Shown here: piece after piece, positions 62,307 through 64,000 of the stretch
How the letters are laid out: every line of letters begins with the position of its first letter
Numbering within the stretch: the first letter of the stretch is position 1
Assembly (NCBI RefSeq): GCF_016798325.1
Contig: NZ_JAERVO010000001.1
Span: 868,001 to 932,000 of the forward strand
DNA: 64,000 nt
Reading direction: 5' to 3'
Source: Marinobacter mangrovi
GTDB lineage: Bacteria > Pseudomonadota > Gammaproteobacteria > Pseudomonadales > Oleiphilaceae
The notes under the pieces: model-generated
Database searches by the model: none
Told to the model about the DNA's origin: nothing
Seen by the model: the letters and a program-made list of their open reading frames with translations, nothing else
Program-made: the position numbers and the translations under genes

Positions 62307-63614
62307 TTAAAACCGCGCTCGGTAGTTCTGGGGCAACAACTGCACATGCTGTTCAATTGCGCCAGGCAAGATGAAAAACTTCGGAGCTGTTGTGAATTCG
62401 TAAACTCGATATAGGCGGAATGCATCTGAAAAGTCATTGGAAAATGCCCGCTCGTTCTCGCTAATAAAAAACGGCAAATACTTCCCTGAGTTCGTCGCCT
62501 TAACCTCCAAAAAGCGCTCTTGATCACAGGAAGCATCAAAAGAACGAATGTCATACCCCAACCCATCGCCCCGTTTTTCACTAGACCATTCGACGTCTGC
62601 GGCTAAGTCGGGCCGACCTTCTGCGATAAGACGCTGCTTTTCCATTCGAAGAACGAATTTCTCAGCCCTCTCTCCCAACTGGCGATTTCGGCGCTCACGT
62701 TCCGAGAAATCAATACGTTTCGCCAGATAGCTAGGCTTGCTGTCGGCCACATGTGGAATGCGCTCTGGCGGTTCTGGATCGAACACCGCATCCCAGCCGC
62801 GATCATAATATTCCGGCTCATCGGCGACCTTGTCGGCAACGAGGTTTACTTCATCAATCACATTCTGATGGCCGGCAAGATAAGATAAAACGACTTGTTT
62901 GAGCTGTTGCTGATAGTTGAAAGCCGGTTTATAGCCGGGGATGTAGGGCAGCCCCAACTCCAATAAAACAGCACTGACATTCTGGTGTTTGTATTCGATC
63001 GATCCGTCGGAGCGATTATTCAAGCGCGGCTGCAACGCCCTGCGGTGTGCCGCTTTGCTGTATGCCGCACCAACGAGGTGTTTCTCCAGCATCGTCACGT
63101 AATCATTGACCAGAAACTCACACTCAAGCCAGTCCCAGCCGCCGCGTTGTGGTTGAATAAGGTCACGAATCAATTTCTCATCAAGGCTCATCAGCAGCGC
63201 TGATCTCAAAAGCTCGCGGGCAATTCGGTTACCCAGCAGTTCGAACAGCTCGTCATCCAGAAACGCATGATCGATGCAGGCATCGATGACGCCCTGCGAT
63301 GTTGCCGTTGTCAGTTGTTGATATTGGGCTTGCTGACCTGGTCTGACTTTTAGATGCCAAAACCCTTCGCTCCGAAGATGGAAGAACGGTAGGTGGGGAT
63401 TGTTCCGATCCGAAGGCGAAGCCAGTGCCTGAAAACGCTCGGTGAAACGGAGCTTAAGAGTATCGTTAAAACAGAAACGATTATTCGTGACCTCACCTGA
63501 TTCAACCAGATCGATAACAGCCTGCAGCATGGCCACTTTGTGCGGGCTCTTATTAGCGCCGCCGCTGTTCACTCGAAGCGTTGAAAAACGCTTCTCGTAA
63601 TCAAGCAAACTCAC
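62307..63614 (-). CDS. DUF3883 restriction-like protein with sulfur-binding-type N-terminus
   Basis: 435-residue cytosolic protein. The N-terminal ~100 residues (SPHKVAMLQAVIDLVESGE and PHLPFFHLRSEGFWHLK) resemble the sulfur-binding domain of ScoMcrA and other type IV restriction enzymes that sense phosphorothioate DNA. The C-terminal ~130 residues are DUF3883, an Mrr/PD-(D/E)xK-like nuclease: Asp in GLGYDIRSFD and Glu-x-Lys in FLEVKATNSG. GTG start overlaps the HIT-gene stop (GTGA). Likely a modification-dependent nuclease; unproven. Confidence 0.78.
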   Translation of the reverse strand: MSLLDYEKRFSTLRVNSGGANKSPHKVAMLQAVIDLVESGEVTNNRFCFNDTLKLRFTERFQALASPSDRNNPHLPFFHLRSEGFWHLKVRPGQQAQYQQLTTATSQGVIDACIDHAFLDDELFELLGNRIARELLRSALLMSLDEKLIRDLIQPQRGGWDWLECEFLVNDYVTMLEKHLVGAAYSKAAHRRALQPRLNNRSDGSIEYKHQNVSAVLLELGLPYIPGYKPAFNYQQQLKQVVLSYLAGHQNVIDEVNLVADKVADEPEYYDRGWDAVFDPEPPERIPHVADSKPSYLAKRIDFSERERRNRQLGERAEKFVLRMEKQRLIAEGRPDLAADVEWSSEKRGDGLGYDIRSFDASCDQERFLEVKATNSGKYLPFFISENERAFSNDFSDAFRLYRVYEFTTAPKFFILPGAIEQHVQLLPQNYRARF

Positions 63615-64000
63615 CGACCACTCCAGTAATCGGCCTTCTCAGGGATGACCCATCGCACGCCGCCACGAGGATCTTGCTGGTCGCCCGCATATCTCGGAAT
63701 CAGGTGACAATGCATGTGCAAAACCGTCTGCCCTGCCGCCGTTCCACAATTCATACCAATATTGTAGCCATCGGGTTGGTAACGCTCTTCAAGCCACTGC
63801 TTGCCTTGCTCGACCAGCTCCATGATGGCTTGTTGTTCAGCAGCGGTAAGATCAAACCAATCGACGGCATGGCGATTCGGTACGATCAGCAAGTGGCCCT
63901 GGGCAACCGGAAAGCCATCCAGGCGGATATGAGCCAATTCATTGTATGGCAAAGACAGAGGTTCCAAGTTTTGAGTGACTGCGCAAAACGGACAGCTACC
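63611..64000 (-). CDS. HIT-family hydrolase, partial at window end
   Basis: Histidine-triad nucleotide hydrolase, at least 129 codons. The frame continues to the window edge; the residues just before a TTG at 63967 read SCPFCAV, the CxxC zinc motif at the start of most HIT proteins, so the true start lies outside. The catalytic HIT motif is HMHCHLIPR (close to the C-terminus). Such enzymes cleave nucleoside phosphoramidates or dinucleoside polyphosphates. GTGA overlap with the DUF3883 gene makes an operon, with HIT first. Confidence 0.9.
   Translation of the reverse strand, partial: GSCPFCAVTQNLEPLSLPYNELAHIRLDGFPVAQGHLLIVPNRHAVDWFDLTAAEQQAIMELVEQGKQWLEERYQPDGYNIGMNCGTAAGQTVLHMHCHLIPRYAGDQQDPRGGVRWVIPEKADYWSGR

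Overview
The window is a chromosomal segment of a GC-rich gammaproteobacterium. Gene content (Cio-type cydAB with cydDC, recCBD, recQ, trkH, tandem dCache chemoreceptors, a selD fusion, a single-domain voltage-gated cation channel) fits a marine or halophilic lineage such as Marinobacter or relatives. That placement is an inference from gene families; no rRNA or ribosomal protein gene is present to settle it.

Layout. 1-6.7 kb: end of a lipid kinase, a lipoprotein, a DUF1223 protein, trkH, and a leftward lipid-themed operon (acyltransferase, acpH, carboxylesterase). 6.9-18.2 kb: recQ, a hotdog thioesterase-like gene, a periplasmic binding protein, two tandem paralogous chemoreceptors, a GNAT-nitrilase fusion, a PilZ-like protein and a phasin-like/Lys-Ala-rich/helix-hairpin-helix fusion. 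18.3-23.7 kb: a selenium cassette made of an oxidoreductase-SelD fusion followed by a PhnD/PhnC/PhnE-PhnE-type ABC importer. 23.8-31 kb: small hypothetical genes, a PilZ protein, a RES/Xre toxin-antitoxin pair, an ABC-2 exporter with a DUF192 lipoprotein, and an orphan sugar-type binding protein.

31.2-40.3 kb is an accessory island. Its right end is an intact tRNA-Leu(UAA) gene and its left end a decayed tRNA-Leu-like sequence whose anticodon loop is the exact reverse complement of the intact one. Inside are a predicted polymorphic toxin whose A/T-rich C-terminal tip and two following small genes differ in composition from its body, a DUF2290-plus-SF1-helicase gene pair with a 16-bp palindrome upstream (candidate defence module), and a two-gene restriction-modification system with nuclease and methylase fused in one protein beside a specificity subunit (BcgI-like arrangement). 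No integrase or transposase gene is visible.

40.4-52.3 kb returns to core genes: a methyltransferase, cydA-cydB-cydD-cydC with an FNR/ANR-like box upstream, a saccharopine-dehydrogenase-like protein, an SDR, small membrane proteins, and a voltage-gated channel with an acidic selectivity filter. 52.3-61.7 kb is recC-recB-recD (leftward, each overlap 4 bases). The right end holds a DUF1328 membrane peptide and a GTGA-coupled HIT protein/DUF3883 protein pair that looks like type IV-style restriction.

Two families of intergenic palindromic repeats occur: a 30-nt REP-like hairpin (six copies as three inverted pairs near 8.9, 25.1 and 52.2 kb) and a longer GTAGCCGACGCTT-type palindrome (near 25.0 and 51.7-52.1 kb), the latter caught up in a 187/188-bp tandem duplication.
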